Positions 42,785 through 55,860 of a stretch of 64,000 nucleotides of DNA are shown in pieces. Source of the stretch: Calcarisporiella thermophila CBS 279.70. Its lineage: Eukaryota; Calcarisporiellomycota. Under the pieces are notes generated by a model. That model was given only the letters and a program-made list of their open reading frames with translations, searched no databases and had not been told where the DNA came from. Each line of letters opens with the position of its first letter. Within the stretch, counting starts at the first letter, position 1. The DNA lies in assembly GCF_041956535.1 (NCBI RefSeq), contig NW_027192195.1, positions 536,150 to 600,149 of the forward strand, read 5' to 3'. The position numbers and the translations under genes are program-made.

Positions 42785-45700
42785 ATGCACCCGGCCAACA
42801 GCCGTTCACCGGAACCTGTCGTGCTGCAACGACAGCAAAAAGGATCTGGCCATTCTACTAATGGGTGGCCGGTCAATGATGTCCTTACAATTCAGATGGG
42901 AGGCAAAACTAGACAGATCTACCATAATCAGGCTCCCTCTCAGCCATTACAGCCACCGACTCGAAATGCCAACACAACCCATCCATATACATTCTTATTT
43001 TCCGAAAATCAACGCCACTCCCCCAGATTAGATACCTTTCAGGCTGCTCTCTCACCGTCAATAAAACGGGCTATTGCTGATCCCTTATTAAAGGATACTG
43101 TGCTCGATGCTGCTCCTCGTCAACAAGAAAGATCAAAGCAACGCACAAAGGCAAGGATGCGATTTGAAATTGCAGTTCGAAGATACTACTATCAGTTGAC
43201 AGTTGGATGTAATCGGCAAGACTGTAGCAACAAATTTTGTGCGTCACGTAATGGTGAGTTGCATGCACTTAGATGTTTATTCGTATCTATTTATTTTTAC
43301 GACTACCGATGATTAACTCTGATTAATCTTATAATTGTGTAGCTACGACCAGGCTCAACCCAGAAACTGCTGCTCTTATGGCTATGCAGTTAGCTTCGAG
43401 CCCAAAGCATAAATTTTGTCCTGGTTGCCCAACCAATCCAACCCTGAATGTCCCCTTTTTACCCGCAGGCAATGGTAGTGGAATTGACACATCAACGGGT
43501 GTAGATGCTGAGCATCAGCCGCGGGAGACGAAGCCGTTCCTCTTTTCTCTGTGCGCAACATCATCACTTGCAAGGCTCTTCACGGATAAGGCGACCAAGG
43601 CAAATTCTCCCGCTCTTACTGGAGCTCGTAGAGCGACAATTGTGTCGTCCACACAAAAACATGAACCATCAACACCTACTACTCCTCAAAATCCCCCAGA
43701 TTCTACTTGCCGAAAACCCAACTTTACCGCCCCACACGATTCTGTTAACCTCATTTCCCGATCCCAGGCTCGACCTGCCGCACTTAACAGGAAAGGTAGT
43801 CGCGGCGAAAGCAATGATATTCCTGAATCGGTCTCGCTCTTGTCAAATGCCAGTGCTGCACTACCCCTTTGCCCTTCCACTGGCATAGAAAGCAACTCGG
43901 TGATTGCGCCTTCTTCTCGACCCTCCATGATTCTGAAAGAGCCCACCCCCTCCGCGAAAACCATCACCAAGAACAAAGGCTATATTGATTTACCCCATCG
44001 TCTTTCTGTAACTGGTTAGTTGGGTGCCCCACCTTCAACATATAGTTGCATTTTCTAACCTCTCCCTTACGTTGTGGCCAATTTTAGCCTATGGAGCCCC
44101 TCCTCTACGAAAATCCCCAGTGATGCCCACCAGCCCTTCCGAATTACCTGGTTCCAATGAACTCATCAATACCCTTCCCCCTCCGCCTCAGCTACTTCCC
44201 CGTAATAATTACTCAGAAACCCCTCTAAAACGAGGCAACCATTTGAGAACTGCTCGGTGGGCCGAAGAAACGATAGAGTATGTGCCTAGCGGCGCAGTCA
44301 TTTCCGAGAGCGAGGAAGAGAGGAGGCGGCAGATTCGCTCCGAGGACATTTCTGATACGGCCTCCTCTGCCGGTAGTTTCACTGAGGAGGAGTCGTCTTG
44401 GTGTTTGGATTATCTTACAACACCGCTTTTGAAACGGGCCATTGCCACCTACGATACTAACGCTGTGCAATCAGAAGAGCGTAGGGGCAGCTTAGGAGCG
44501 ACGGAGCCAGAAAGTCACGATGGAAGCCGCGACGAAAAATTTTTACTGAACTCTCTGCGTACTGTGTTCTCCAATCCAGACTGTCTGGCGCGTAGCTTCT
44601 CTGCCCCAGTTGAGTTTTCTCCAACTCAAGTGCAGGAGGGACCACCTGAGGACCTTTCTTGGACATTGGATCTCCAAGCTCTTCGAGAGTCTTATCGTTT
44701 AATTTATGCTCTAGTAGGGCTCACCCCTTTTAATTGAGATATTATTGAGGCTGACAATTGGCTTTTTTTTTTTTTTACTTTACAGAAACCAAGGGATCTC
44801 TTTGCGTCCACGGTTCTGAGCTCGCTAGATATTTTGCTAGCCAGGCAGCAGCTTGACCTCGACCAGGAGCTGTCGGATCCTGCATTGGGGAAGCGTGCAC
44901 CTGTCACCGCACGGTCCGTAGTGCTTGTATGTATTGCGGTGTTCGAATGCCCTTTCTTGCATGAGCATGAGCAACGCGAGTCGCTCTTGAGCCGACTATT
45001 CGCCCTAATTAGGACCCTACCGGCTTCGTTGCGCGAGCAAGTCGTCGGTTGGTTTGCAGCAAACCTCGACTTTGAGGGAATGACCACGGCTGTCTCGCAC
45101 ATCCAGGACTATCTCACGCGTCGATTCCGTACCTCTCTCTCGGTGAAACCTGACGCGGCTACCATTGCCGTTGTCCAGGCGCTCTCGCTGCTCAATGACG
45201 CCAATAGCCGCCATTCCCGTCTCCCCGTAGAGAGTTTCTACAACGACACGGTGTGCAAAAAGCTGGATATCAAGCTTGCCTACAAAGCTTGGAGGCAGCG
45301 TCACCAAGGCGGTGGCGAGTTCTCCTTTTTCGACTACGGCTTTCTACTGGACCCGGGGGCAAAATCGCTGGTGCTACGCATCGACGCCATGGTGCAGATG
45401 TCGCATGAATACGAGGATGCGTGCGTCAACCAGACCCTGATGCTGCATACCCCGCGCCTGTTGCCCGAGTCTCCCCTTCTGTCGTCGCTCGAGCAGGACC
45501 TCTTCGAGGTGTCCTGCCCGTACTTTGTGCTGAATGTGCGGCGTGAGTCGCTTGTTAGGGATGCACTCACCCAGATTGCACGGCGACGAAAGGAGCTTAA
45601 GAAGCCGCTCAAGGTACGGTTCATTGGCAGCGGGGAGGAGGGGGTGGACCAGGGGGGCGTGACCAAGGAGTTCTTCCAAATACTGATGGCCGAGCTCTTG

Positions 45701-46655
45701 GACCAGCAGTACGGGATGTTCACCCGCGATGAAGAGACCCGGTTTACCTGGTTCCTCGGGAACACCCTCGAACCCGAGAGCAAGTTCGAGCTCGCGGGGA
45801 TCCTACTGGGGCTCGCCGTGTACAACGGGGTGGTGATCGGGGTCGATTTTGCACCTCTGGTGTACAAGAAGCTCCTAGGGCATGCGATCACTCTGGGGGA
45901 CGTCAAAGAGTCCTTCCCGCGGATCGGGCACGGGCTGCAGAAGATGCTCGACTGGAACGAGGGAGACGTCTACGATGTGTTCATGCGGCATTTCGAGTAT
46001 TCCTACGAGGCATTTGGCGAGGTGAAGACGTTGCCTCTCGAGCCCGGCGGGGAGGACAGGCCGGTGACGAACGAGAACCGAAAAGGTCAGTTTACCGCAA
46101 CAGGGTGGTGGGGTTTAACTTGTACTGATTTGCCCATGTTTGCCTTCTCACTTTCCAGAGTACGTGGACAAGTATATCCATCACCTGGTGACGGAGTCAG
46201 TGGCCAAACCGTTCGGCGCCTTTCGCCGGGGCTTTCTGAGCGTGTGCGACGGACTTGGCCTGCGATTATGCCGCGCCATTGAGCTCGAGCGGTTGGTGAG
46301 CGGTGATCGCGCCAAGGACCTCGACTTTGCTGAGCTGGAGCGCACGGCGCTCTACGACGACACCTATACGAGGACGCACCCCACCATTCGCGCGTTCTGG
46401 GAAGTGGCCCGCTCGCTCACCCCGGTGCAAAAGCGGCAGCTCCTCTTATTCGTGACGGCGAGCGATCGCGTGCCGGTGCGAGGTTTGAGCGAAGTGACGT
46501 TCGTGGTGCAGAGAAATGGTCCCGACACGGACCGGTTGCCGACGGCGCTGACGTGTTTCGGGCGGCTCCTGCTCCCGGAGTACGCCTCGAAGGAGAAGCT
46601 GAGGGAAAGGCTGGTGACAGCAATAGAAAATGCCCAAGGCTTTGGTTTGGTCTGA
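42785..46655 (+). CDS. UBE3A-type HECT E3 ubiquitin ligase with N-terminal AZUL zinc finger
   Basis: About five exons from the ATG at 42785. Residues about 120-190 form an AZUL domain: AVRRYYYQLTVGCNRQDCSN, KFCASRN, then after an intron NPETAALMAMQLASSPKHKF and CPGCP, closely matching the start of human E6AP. A long Ser/Pro-rich middle part follows (one junction uses a GTTAGT donor). The C-terminal 390 residues are the HECT domain: YFVLNVRRESLVRDALTQIA, KVRFIGSGEEGVDQGGVTKE, NTLEPESKFELAGILLGLAV, YNGVVIGVDFAPLVYKKLLG, and the catalytic cysteine in PTALTCFGRLLLPEYASKEK near the end (AQGFGLV). In humans AZUL docks E6AP on proteasome subunit Rpn10. HECT ligases pass ubiquitin from E2 to the cysteine and then to substrate. 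The target is unknown here. Confidence 0.92.
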
Positions 46656-47100
46656 ACCACCCACTTTGACACCGCCTTCAACCCCCTCTCAGGAGAGAAC
46701 CGGTGAAGCACCGGGGAAAAAAACTGTACGAAACCCCCCTCCATTTTTGACCTTGTATTTATTATTCTCATCTATGTTTTTGCCATGTCCGTTATGTCTT
46801 AATTTTTTTTTTCTCTCCTCCTTCCTCCCCTCCGATTTCACATTTGCATTCTTACTGAAAATAAACTCTTTTTTTGCTTCCTCAAACTTCGTGTTCATTT
46901 TTCTCTTCCTCGAAGCCTTCATTCTAATGACATTACTACGCTACAACAGGGAATGGTAAGATTAGGGAAAATAAATAGGCAGAGGTAACCATGGCAAAGA
47001 GGGGGATATAAAACGAAGGGGAGAGAGAAATAGAAAAGTTCACACACGAGAAAGGGGGGGGGGGGTCAAGGGAGGGAGAAATGGTGCAATTATTCGTGCA
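46656..47100. other. Convergent 3' region
   Basis: About 445 bases with T-rich stretches, AATAAA near 46861 and 46969, and a run of 12 G at 47054-47065. Likely terminators of the HECT gene and the Kre9-like gene. Confidence 0.5.
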
Positions 47101-47903
47101 TTAGAGGAAGTAAGCGGCCGCGGCAACAGCGGCAAGGAGGGCGGTGCCGCTCTTCAAGGAAGATGCGCCAGAGGTGGAAGCGGGCTTGACGGAGGCGGAG
47201 GGGGCGGCAGAAGAGGAGGCCTTGGCGGCGCCGGAGGCCGCAGCCGAGGAGGCGGCGGAGGAGGCGGCAGAGGCAGCGGCGGACGAGGAGGGAGCGGCCG
47301 AGGAGGAGGCGGCAACCGAGGAGCTGACGACAGATGACGCGCCGGAGACGGCGGCCGAGGAAACAGCGGTGGCGGGCTTGGAGGCCGAGGCAGAGGCCGA
47401 GGCGGGGGCGGAGGAGGCGGCAGCTTCGCTGGAGGCCGCGGGAGCGGACGCGGTCACCTTTTCATTACCCTTCTGGATGGTGAAGTAGTGCGAGTAGCAC
47501 AGGGCGGGGGCCACTCCGATCTCCACGGAGTAGTCGGCGCCGGGAGTAAGGGCTACGGGAGATCAAACCATGGGGTTAGAGCGGGGCGAGGGGCGACAGG
47601 GCGGCGCACACACTTACTTGTGGGAACGGTCCACGTGAGGGTCTTGGCCTTGACGTCGACCTTGGCCTGGATGGGGGCCACTTGAAGCATGGCCTGGGCA
47701 GGCCCCTTGCGCAAGAAGAGGTTCACCTTCTCCTCCTTGCCGGCGGGGGTCCAGTTGATGGTGGCCTTCTCGCCGAGCTTCCACACGGTGCCCTCGATGG
47801 GGGTGGTGATGGAGGGGCACTCGGCGTTCTTCGGGGGGGCCTGGGCCAGAGCTAGCTGGGCGACGGCGAGGGCGAGGACGGCGGCTTTGATGGCAGAGAA
47901 CAT
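47101..47903 (-). CDS. Kre9/Knh1-type secreted GPI-anchored wall protein
   Basis: Two exons. The signal peptide is MFSAIKAAVLALAVAQLALA. The N-terminal domain (PSITTPIEGTVWKLGEKATI, NWTPAGKEEKVNLFLRKGPA, KTLTWTVPT, then TLTPGADYSVEIGVAPALCY, SHYFTIQKG) is the Kre9/Knh1 immunoglobulin-like fold found in many fungal surface proteins. A Ser/Ala-rich low-complexity stalk of about 100 residues follows, and a hydrophobic C terminus (SLKSGTALLAAVAAAAYFL) fits a GPI-attachment signal. Kre9 proteins take part in beta-1,6-glucan assembly, but many members with a GPI tail have no known role. The coding sequence is very GC-rich compared with the 25-38 kb region. A TATA box (CTATAAAA, 47995-48002) lies about 95 bp upstream. 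Confidence 0.85.
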
Positions 47904-50900
47904 GGAGGCGATGGAATGAGGGGAATGAGCAGGAATCCTTCGGACGAGGGGAGAGGAGCGGATGAAGATGGGGGAGGAGGCCGCAGAGTTTGAGTTTTAT
48001 AGCGGCCTAGGTTGAGTCGCGCGCGGATTCAGTCTCAACTTATCGAGCCTAATATCTGCTAATGGCCACAAAGCGTAGATGCGGGAACACCACGCTGGCC
48101 GAGTCAGCGCGAGGGCGAATCAGCAGCCCCGGCTGCGTCGTTGTGCACGGATGCACCAAAACCTTAAATTCCCGCCCGCCGTTTCTAATGGGAGATGGGC
48201 CGGCACGCCAGACGCTTTAACGGTTTATGGTTGGCGTCAATAAAGGGGTAATTGAAGCCTATGCGCAAACTCCCAAGGAGAGTGGGGAGGCGCTCCTCGG
48301 GCTCGTTTCTGAGCCGCAAAGCATGGGGGAGAGCAACGGGCCGTCCGCCCCCGGCCAATGCGCAGAGGGTGTGTACATTTCCGCGAAGCTTGTGCGTCGG
48401 TGGAATTCTCCAGAGAATGCGCATGGGCTCTACTCGCACTGTCTTGTTGATTTTCGCAGTGTACCACTGGGCGGGAGCCAAGCCATCGACGTCCTGGCCC
48501 TCCCTAATAAGAAAGCAGCCCTCCCTGTTGCAATTCTCCCTGATCAGGCTGGGCGGGGAACCAATCCTCGCGGGGTGTCAATCTCTAATCTAAGTGTTTC
48601 AGATCACGCCTATGAGCCGCGAGCAGACCGCGGCCTTGGGGGATCGAGCAGCGTGGCCTTCGGGTCGCTGTGGCCTAAGCTCACGGCGCTCTGACTGCAA
48701 CTGGCAAGGCGAGGCGAGGCCGACGGGCTTGATCCGTGGAGGCGGGTGGCCAGCTCGGGCCCAACCGATGGCTCAATATATTTTGCAACCACTGAGGCTG
48801 CCTTGTATCATCCAGCCACTCACCTCCATTTATAGCGCTTAGCCAGTGAACAGGGAGCGGATGCTCGACGAAACGTTCTCGGGCGGTTGATTTCCCCCCT
48901 CTCCTGCGGCCTCCTCCTTGGCCTACTTTGCCGTCATCTGCACCTGCAGAACAGTCTGACACGACCGGTGCATTTCTTGTACATTTGGCATCCGGCCCAC
49001 CTCCAAACCCACGAGTCCGCTGATTATCTAACTGCTTTTCTTCTTTTTATATCTTAAAAGTATTGGTCTCGGTGATCGTAATTTATTCTAAATGAGGTCA
49101 ATACCGGCATTGGAGGGATGAATGATATGGATATTACAGGTTATGTAGAGAATTTTTTTTTCTTTACCTGCTAGATTAATCATGGTGCTCAAACATCATA
49201 TAAACTCCTTTACTGCTTCCTGCTCTCTGTCTAGTTGTATATAAATAAACGAGCCGCTTGAACCCAAGACACCATGCTTTTCTCCCTGCCGAGCTCATGC
49301 AGTCTTTACAGTGTGGTATTCACACTGACAATGGCTCGAGAAACAAAAAGGAGGCTCTTTTTTCCACACACTCGTTCCACCGACCGAACGCGAATGCCTC
49401 TAGTTGAATGTAGAGCGCATTGCAAATGTCCTAAATAGTTGCAACTTTATTTAATTAGTCCTCCGAGCCTTGCATAAATTGCTCGCGGCAGTCAAACTGA
49501 AGGTTATCTGCCGGGTTTTACCAAAAAAGGGGGTTTCTGCCCTTTTAAGTAACCATTATGAAGAATGCACCGTGCATTATCTACCATCATGTTGAAGGGA
49601 GCCCGGAGCAGCAGCCATGGACGCTTCGTGCAGGAGCTTGATATTGGTCAGTAAAGTCAGACAGTGCATCGAAGCCGCCCTTTATTATAGCCGGCGTTGA
49701 TATGGCAGCATAACTTGGGAGATCCGGCTCCGGTTGCGAGTCGCAGAATTTGGGGGCGAGGGAAGTTGAGGAGCCCAAGCGACCTCTATGAAGGGGGTCT
49801 GCGAAAATGGGGTAGAAGGGCTCCAGCTAAGAGGATCGCGACCAGATTTCCCTGATGGGTGGCTGAAAACTGTCCCGTGATCCTGCCATGCTGGAATTTC
49901 ATGCGGCCGTCCATTTTTGGGCATCTCTACCTAACTTGCCCATGAAAGTATCGTTTCTAATCTTGGCGTCAAGGAGGGTGGGGAGGCTCGCACCGCCCCG
50001 CGGCACTCGCCCGCTTCAAAGGGGTTGAGCATCAGGGGTGTTGCGCAAAGGTTTGATGTGATCAGACCGAAGTCCAGGGCCAAAGCGTCAACTCGGTAGA
50101 CAGCTGCCGACTCTGCGCTTCTCCTGAAAGTCTGTTTTTTGGGGGGGGTGATTTGTGACGTCAATGCATGGCAGATGCATCACAGAAAGGCAAATTGTAT
50201 TTAAGGCCGGCCGATGGTTGCTAAGGATAGTTTTCACTAATGAAGCGTCCGCGAACATGCCTATCGTACGACGTAAACATCTACAGGTGAGGCGGAAGCG
50301 GCGAGCTGGTTTTCGAGATAGCGTAGTGCTCCGAAGATCGCCGGTTCTGGCTCAGAGAAAACTCCTCAAGTTTTCAGTCAAGCAGCGCATGCGCACACTG
50401 GATCTCGTTCGCTTGATCAAATCGCTTACGCTGTGAGGATGCGGCGAACCAGCCCCCCCTCCTCCCCCCTCCATTGAGTAATCTCCCCATCTGTTCTGCT
50501 ATCCTCTCCTCTAAACATCACTGCTATCTCCAATCTCTATTTCAATCTATTGTACACACTCATTTTGTCTGGCATACATATATATATCTTGTTATTTACT
50601 TTGGTTTACCCCCCTATAACTAATAATGCTCTTAATCAGCTAATGAATAAAAGCAATGTTGGCCTATGTTGTAAAAACAAGGACCCCCCCCATCCTATGC
50701 TTCCTGAAACCTTTCTATGGGCGCGGGCAGTAAGCCAAGCGCCCGGAGAGGAGAGGGAGGTTAGGCCTAACCATCCCACATGGATCACTCCTCTTTCTGG
50801 CCGATATTTCATGCCTACTACTAGCGGCATCCAATATTTATTAAAAAGAACTTGCCAACATACAAAAAAAAAAAGGACGATGTTTAAAAAAAAATATTTA

Positions 50901-51000
50901 AAATAAAAAAGCATGAAATAGTAAAGGTCTGAAAAAAAAAAGAGATGTTTGTAGCGTGTTTTTCAAGTGTATTGTACAGCCTAGCCTACCCGATGCGGGA
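47904..51000. other. 3.1-kb region without a recognised gene
   Basis: From 47904 to about 50450 the sequence is GC-rich, with several ORFs of 80-155 codons on both strands (for example 48227-48694 plus and 49685-49924 minus), none with recognisable domains, signal peptides or convincing splice links. 50450-51000 is AT- and homopolymer-rich. It holds the Kre9-like promoter and the SPT6 3' end. An unrecognised or decayed gene or a long non-coding transcript cannot be excluded. Confidence 0.45.
47995..48002 (-). promoter_or_regulatory. TATA box of the Kre9-like gene
   Basis: CTATAAAA on the minus strand, about 95 bp upstream of the ATG at 47903. Confidence 0.5.
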
Positions 51001-54000
51001 TCAGATCCGTGCTGCATGCGGGGGCGGATACCGTCCTCTCTCGTGCCCGCGGCCATGGGGCACGCCGCCAGATGCTGAGGGGCGCCCCGTCGCAGCCCCC
51101 GCGTTCTTATTCATCATGATCCGCTTGAACCCGTTGATGAGCGACAGCACGTCGGGGTAGGAGGTGCGCCCGATCTTGAAGCCGTTCGGCATCACCTTGA
51201 TGATCCACCGGTTGCACTGGGTCTGCGGGCCAAGCTTGAACGCGAGGTTGAAGCTGCCCGGGTATTCAGGGGCGATGCAGAAGCCGTAGACGGACTGCCG
51301 CGGGTTGGCGAGGCACGCCGCGTTGAGGTGCTCGTTCAGCGACTTCAGCGAGCCCTTGCGGTACTTAGGGTTGGCCATCATCTCCTCGACCTTGCGCGCC
51401 GACGCCTCGATGTGCAGCACGATCAGCTCGTCGAGGTCGGAGTAGGTCATGTCGCCCACCTTGAGCTGCCGGCCCAGCGAGTGCTCGTTCTCCTTGTCCA
51501 GCTCCAGCACGTCCAGGTGCTGGTACACCCCGTCGTCCACCTTCCACGTGACGGCGATGTGGTCGGTGCCGCGGGACGAGGGGCGAATCACCAGGTCGCC
51601 GCGATTGCGGTTCTCGAGGTACTTCTCCGCCTGGCGATGCGTCATGTCCTTGAACATCGGGTGGTTGATGATGCGCGCCGCCCGCTTCTCCGCGTTCCGC
51701 TTGGCAATCCGCAGCCGTTTGACCTCGTACTCGGCCTCCTCGTCGAAGAACTTGTCCACCTCCACCCGCGGCGGCTCCTCGAAGCTCCTCTTCAGGTCGG
51801 CCTGCGCCGCCGACAGATGCACCATGAACCGCTCCTTGTCGATGTCGAGCACCACCGCCTCCACCGATTGGCCGGGGGTGAACAGCTGCGACACAGGGGT
51901 GTCCCCGAGGTCGCTGGCCTTCTCCTGGGTGATCTGCCCGTCCAGGTTGGAGTTGAGGCGACAGTGGACGTAGGGGTCGCGCACGCGGAGGATCTGCACC
52001 CGAATCACGGACCCGCGCCGGAGCGACTCGTCATCCTCGCCCGTAAGCATGGTGAACACCTCGTCCGGCGTCGGCTTCGTAAACGGCCGGCGATGGTCTC
52101 GGAAGGGGTCCTGCAGCTCCTCCTTGATGTGGATCAAGGTCATTCGCTTCGGGGTCTGGAACCGCTTTTCAAGCTCGTCGGCGTAGTCCTCGAGGATGAG
52201 GTCGTTGAGCTTGGCGGGATCGTTGCGCATCAATTCGGCTACCAGTTGCGATGCGGCCTCGTAGTCCTCGATGTCCTCGTCGACCTCGAGCGCGTCGGCC
52301 GCCATCTTACGGGCCAGATCGTAGTCCTCGGGATGAATTCGGGTATCATCGAGGACGTCCGCGGCGGTGGGGCGAATTCGGATAAAGCTCGCACAGTTCA
52401 TGAATATTGTCTTGGAGGTGAGGCGTCTTGTGATGAGATCCTTGCGCATCTCCAACTCCCCCCCCCTAGTGCAAAACAAAAGCTCCATGAATAGGGGGTG
52501 TAATGAAACCCACAGCAAAGTTTTGGCTCACCTCCTGTTGAATTCTCCGTATTAGAACCTGTGCCTTCCGGGGGCCGAAGCCACAAATATACTGCACCAC
52601 ATGGGAACGATATGGGACGTTGACACAATCATTAATGTCGACGCCGACCGAATTCACCACTTCCACCAGGGCGCGCTCAAGATTCTCCACCAGCAGATCT
52701 TGAGGCACCAGCGGCTGCAACGGGTGAAACCGAATGCTCGTCAAGTCCTTGCCGAGCGCCGCATACTCGTGCATGGGGCTCTGCAGCTTACGGGCCATGC
52801 TAATGCAGTAGCGCAGCTGCGGAGGAAGCTCTTTGAATTCGTTTTGTGCCTGCTTCGACTGATAATAGCGCTGGGCCACATCGTCATTCACCAGGGTGAC
52901 CAGGACTTCGTCGCGTGTGCGGAGCTCATGATCGCGCACTATATCACGGACTTTGTCGAGAAGCTTTCGGGTCTTCAGCGTGAAGCCGCCCACAATGACG
53001 GCATCCGGGTGGCGTTTTTCCAAGAAGTCGATCAGTCTGCCTTCGTTTTCCGACTCTCGCAAATTTTCCAGCGAGACGTGGTCGAGGAAGTTGCCCTTGT
53101 CGTCCAGAAATGCGCCCATGATGAGCTCCTTTTCGTTACAAGTAAGCGCGAGGACGCGTGGGTACGCTTCGGGGTCCATTCTCTCATTGCGATAGGGTGC
53201 GACATCAACCCGCTATCATTATTAACAAAAGAAACAGCCAATGTCAATCCTCAATATTTGGTTCGATAGGGGGATACACGTCATCCAAGCATCGACCCAT
53301 ACCGATTTCAGCTCATCCTTGCACAGTCTCGCAATTCGATCCAGAGCCTCCAGTCGCAGTTTCTCTTTGAGCCACTTTGTCATGATCGGACGCAGATACA
53401 TATCATGGACCATTTGAATCACGTCATCACGATGTTTGTTCCATTGCTTGTCGATTTCACTGTAACGATCAGCGCGGAAGTATTCTGCGATCCTATTAAG
53501 CGATTCCGGCTGCACTATGACCTCCACGGTCGTTAGTCCATCCGACTCCGACTGGAAAATTTGTGCAAACTGGCCGTCATTAAAGCTGGTGACAGGCTTC
53601 TCGAGAAGCCACTTGAACGCCTATTTCATGAAAATATACCCAGCATTACAATCCCCATTGCCCAACTAAAAAGAGAAACGGACTATAGAAAACACGTACG
53701 TAGTAAGGATGCCGCTCATCGATGATCCTTGCTCCCTTATCCGTTGCCCTCACGTTAATGTAGGAGTGAAACTCGTAGATCTCACGAATCATACGGCGAA
53801 CCTGGGGCTCACACGAAATCTCTTGTGCCAACATGTCTTTTGCTGCGCGTAAAACCTCATACGAAGTGTTGAACTCTTTACAGACAAAGTGCTCTGCCGC
53901 TTCCTCTGGATTCATGGTTGCATCGCGGGGAAAGGAATGTCGCATGCCAAGCAGAAGATTGGTGGCCAGGTCGCGCGACGATATCGAAAGCTCTTCAGCA

Positions 54001-55498
54001 AACTGTATGATAGTGGTGGACTTGTACCGTTCATAGAGGGGGTTTTTCTTCATGGGTCGTTTTAGGCCACGTTCGGCCTTGAGTTTCGCGATCCTCTCGG
54101 TGTAGTGCAGCCGCAACCAGTCGATCACATCCCCGAGTTCCTCGATACGCTCTGCTTGTCTAAGCAGCTGCTCCGCGTAATCATCCCGAATCATAAGCTG
54201 CTGGAAGTAGGCATGGAGCGCCTCTTTACGCTCAAGGAAGGAGCGATACTTGTAGTGCAGATCGTTGATGCGCCATAGCTCATCAGTGGAAAGAATGCAG
54301 GCCGCAATATTCTGCTCTTTATCAAGGACGTGGGTGAAGAAATCCTTGCGATGGGTGGCGATAAACGGCACCTCCAGGAACTCCTTGCCCAGAAAACCAA
54401 GAACATGTTGCACGGCATCACGCAGCATCGGACTAATGACCTCTTTACGCTCAAAGGCAAGTGTTTTAGTCACAAATTCTGCAGCTTCCTTGACCTCTTC
54501 ATCGGTTAGGCGGCGGTCGACATTAATCCCCGCTCGAGTCTGCATGCGTTCAGGAACATCACGCATGCGGATAAAATCGTCCTCTTCCGTTAACATCTTC
54601 TCCTTCAGCTCCATGGGTTCAAAGACATCCTTCAGCTTGGGCTCACGCTGTTCGCCTGTGTCATCCACAAGCAGATCTTCATCAGGTTCCTCTGCGAATT
54701 CTTCGTACTCCTCATATCCGAATATCTCATCCAGCTCATCCAAAGTCTCAGGGAATAGATCCTCCCCTTGGAAAGCATGGTCAGAGCGCCTGGCTGGCCG
54801 TGAAATTTGATCGTATGAATCGCGCTCACGCACGCGGTGCATATCAGCACGCTCTCCCATAGCACCCATGCTATCAAGCTGCTCATCCTCTTCACCCTCG
54901 TCATCAATGAAGTCATCCATCTCATCATACCGACGGTAACCACGATCATATGCACGATCTTCTTCCTCATCGGCCCATATATCATTCAAATCGCTTCTAG
55001 GTTTTTCTGACTCTGATTCACGATCAGTCCGACCTCGTTTCAAGCGTTTAAGCTTATTCTGTAATGCAACAAGATCAATCAATGCAAGGTCAAGATCAAT
55101 TCAAACGGCTGACGATCCTACCTCTGGTCTTGCAAATGTCAAACCGGTGTTCTCGGCAACTAGCTCCAAGTCTTCCTCGTCGAGAAGATCATCTTCAAGA
55201 ACCTTCCGCTTCTTCTTTTTTCGTGATACTCGCACTGCCTGCTCTTCGCCTTCCTCTTCTTCCTCGTCATCGTCGACAATAAATCCTTCCGCAATCTGAT
55301 AAATGAAAAAATTTACGGATCAATTTTATTTCCAGTTCAATAGGCAGGGTATAATTCTATTTACTCTGCGGGCCTCCTCTTCATTCTCTTCCTCCTCTTC
55401 CTCGTCGTCATCATAATCATCCGCTCCTCCGTATGGTGGAATGTCCTCTCCCTCTCCTTCCGAATCATGCGTGTGGCGATCTTCTTCGTCAGACATTA
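51001..55498 (-). CDS. SPT6: Spt6 transcription elongation factor/histone chaperone
   Basis: Large gene of about eight exons from the ATG at 55498 (MSDEEDRHTHDSEGEGEDIP). An acidic N terminus leads to a basic patch (VRVSRKKKKRKVLEDDLLDE) and the Spt6 core (EDLFPETLDELDEIFGYEEY, the YqgF-like MDPEAYPRVLALTCNEKELI and HhH block VQYICGFGPRKAQVLIRRIQ, SKTIFMNCASFIRI). An S1-type segment follows (SVIRVQILRVRDPYVHCRLN). It ends with tandem SH2 domains: HPMFKDMTHRQAEKYLENRN, RGDLVIRPSSRGTDHIAVTW, and PEYPGSFNLAFKLGPQTQCN. Spt6 travels with RNA polymerase II, binds the Rpb1 linker through its SH2 pair and reassembles nucleosomes. All domains are present. The very short tail after the SH2 pair (GRYPPPHAARI) is Gly/Arg-rich. 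Coding GC content is high in the 3' half. Confidence 0.95.
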
Positions 55499-55860
55499 TT
55501 AAGCTGTAATTTAATGCACTCACGATATCTGTGGAGAGCAAGTGCGAGGAATTAGGGGGGGATACCTACGAAGAAAGGAAATTGGGTACAAAACATAAGC
55601 CACAAATGACTTTTGAAAGCTCGAGTACCAAATTAACAGTTTTCTTCGACCTGATCAGAGAGCAGTTTGCAGAGCTTATATTGATAGATATATTTTTATA
55701 TATACATGGATTGTGCAAAAATGCACACTTTTTAAATGTGACTAACATCAAAATGCCAGAGTTTTATCAACAATTAATATAATCATTGCTGGAAATTCAA
55801 GGTAGATAGGCAATTATAGCTGGTGGGAGAGGGCAGAACATACACTCTGGATAAGGCTAT
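55499..55860. other. Intergenic region upstream of SPT6
   Basis: About 360 bases, AT-rich. Promoter of SPT6 and 3' end of the GSKIP-domain gene. No gene. Confidence 0.5.

Noticed and set aside
47144-47488. 114-codon Glu/Ala-rich ORF opposite the Kre9-like gene
   Set aside because: Antisense of the Ser/Ala-rich stalk; the repeat composition alone keeps it open.
51328-52494. 388-codon plus-strand ORF opposite SPT6
   Set aside because: Antisense shadow of the GC-rich SPT6 exon that encodes the S1/SH2 region. Its Leu/Val/Arg/His-rich composition follows from the complementary codons and it shows no domain.
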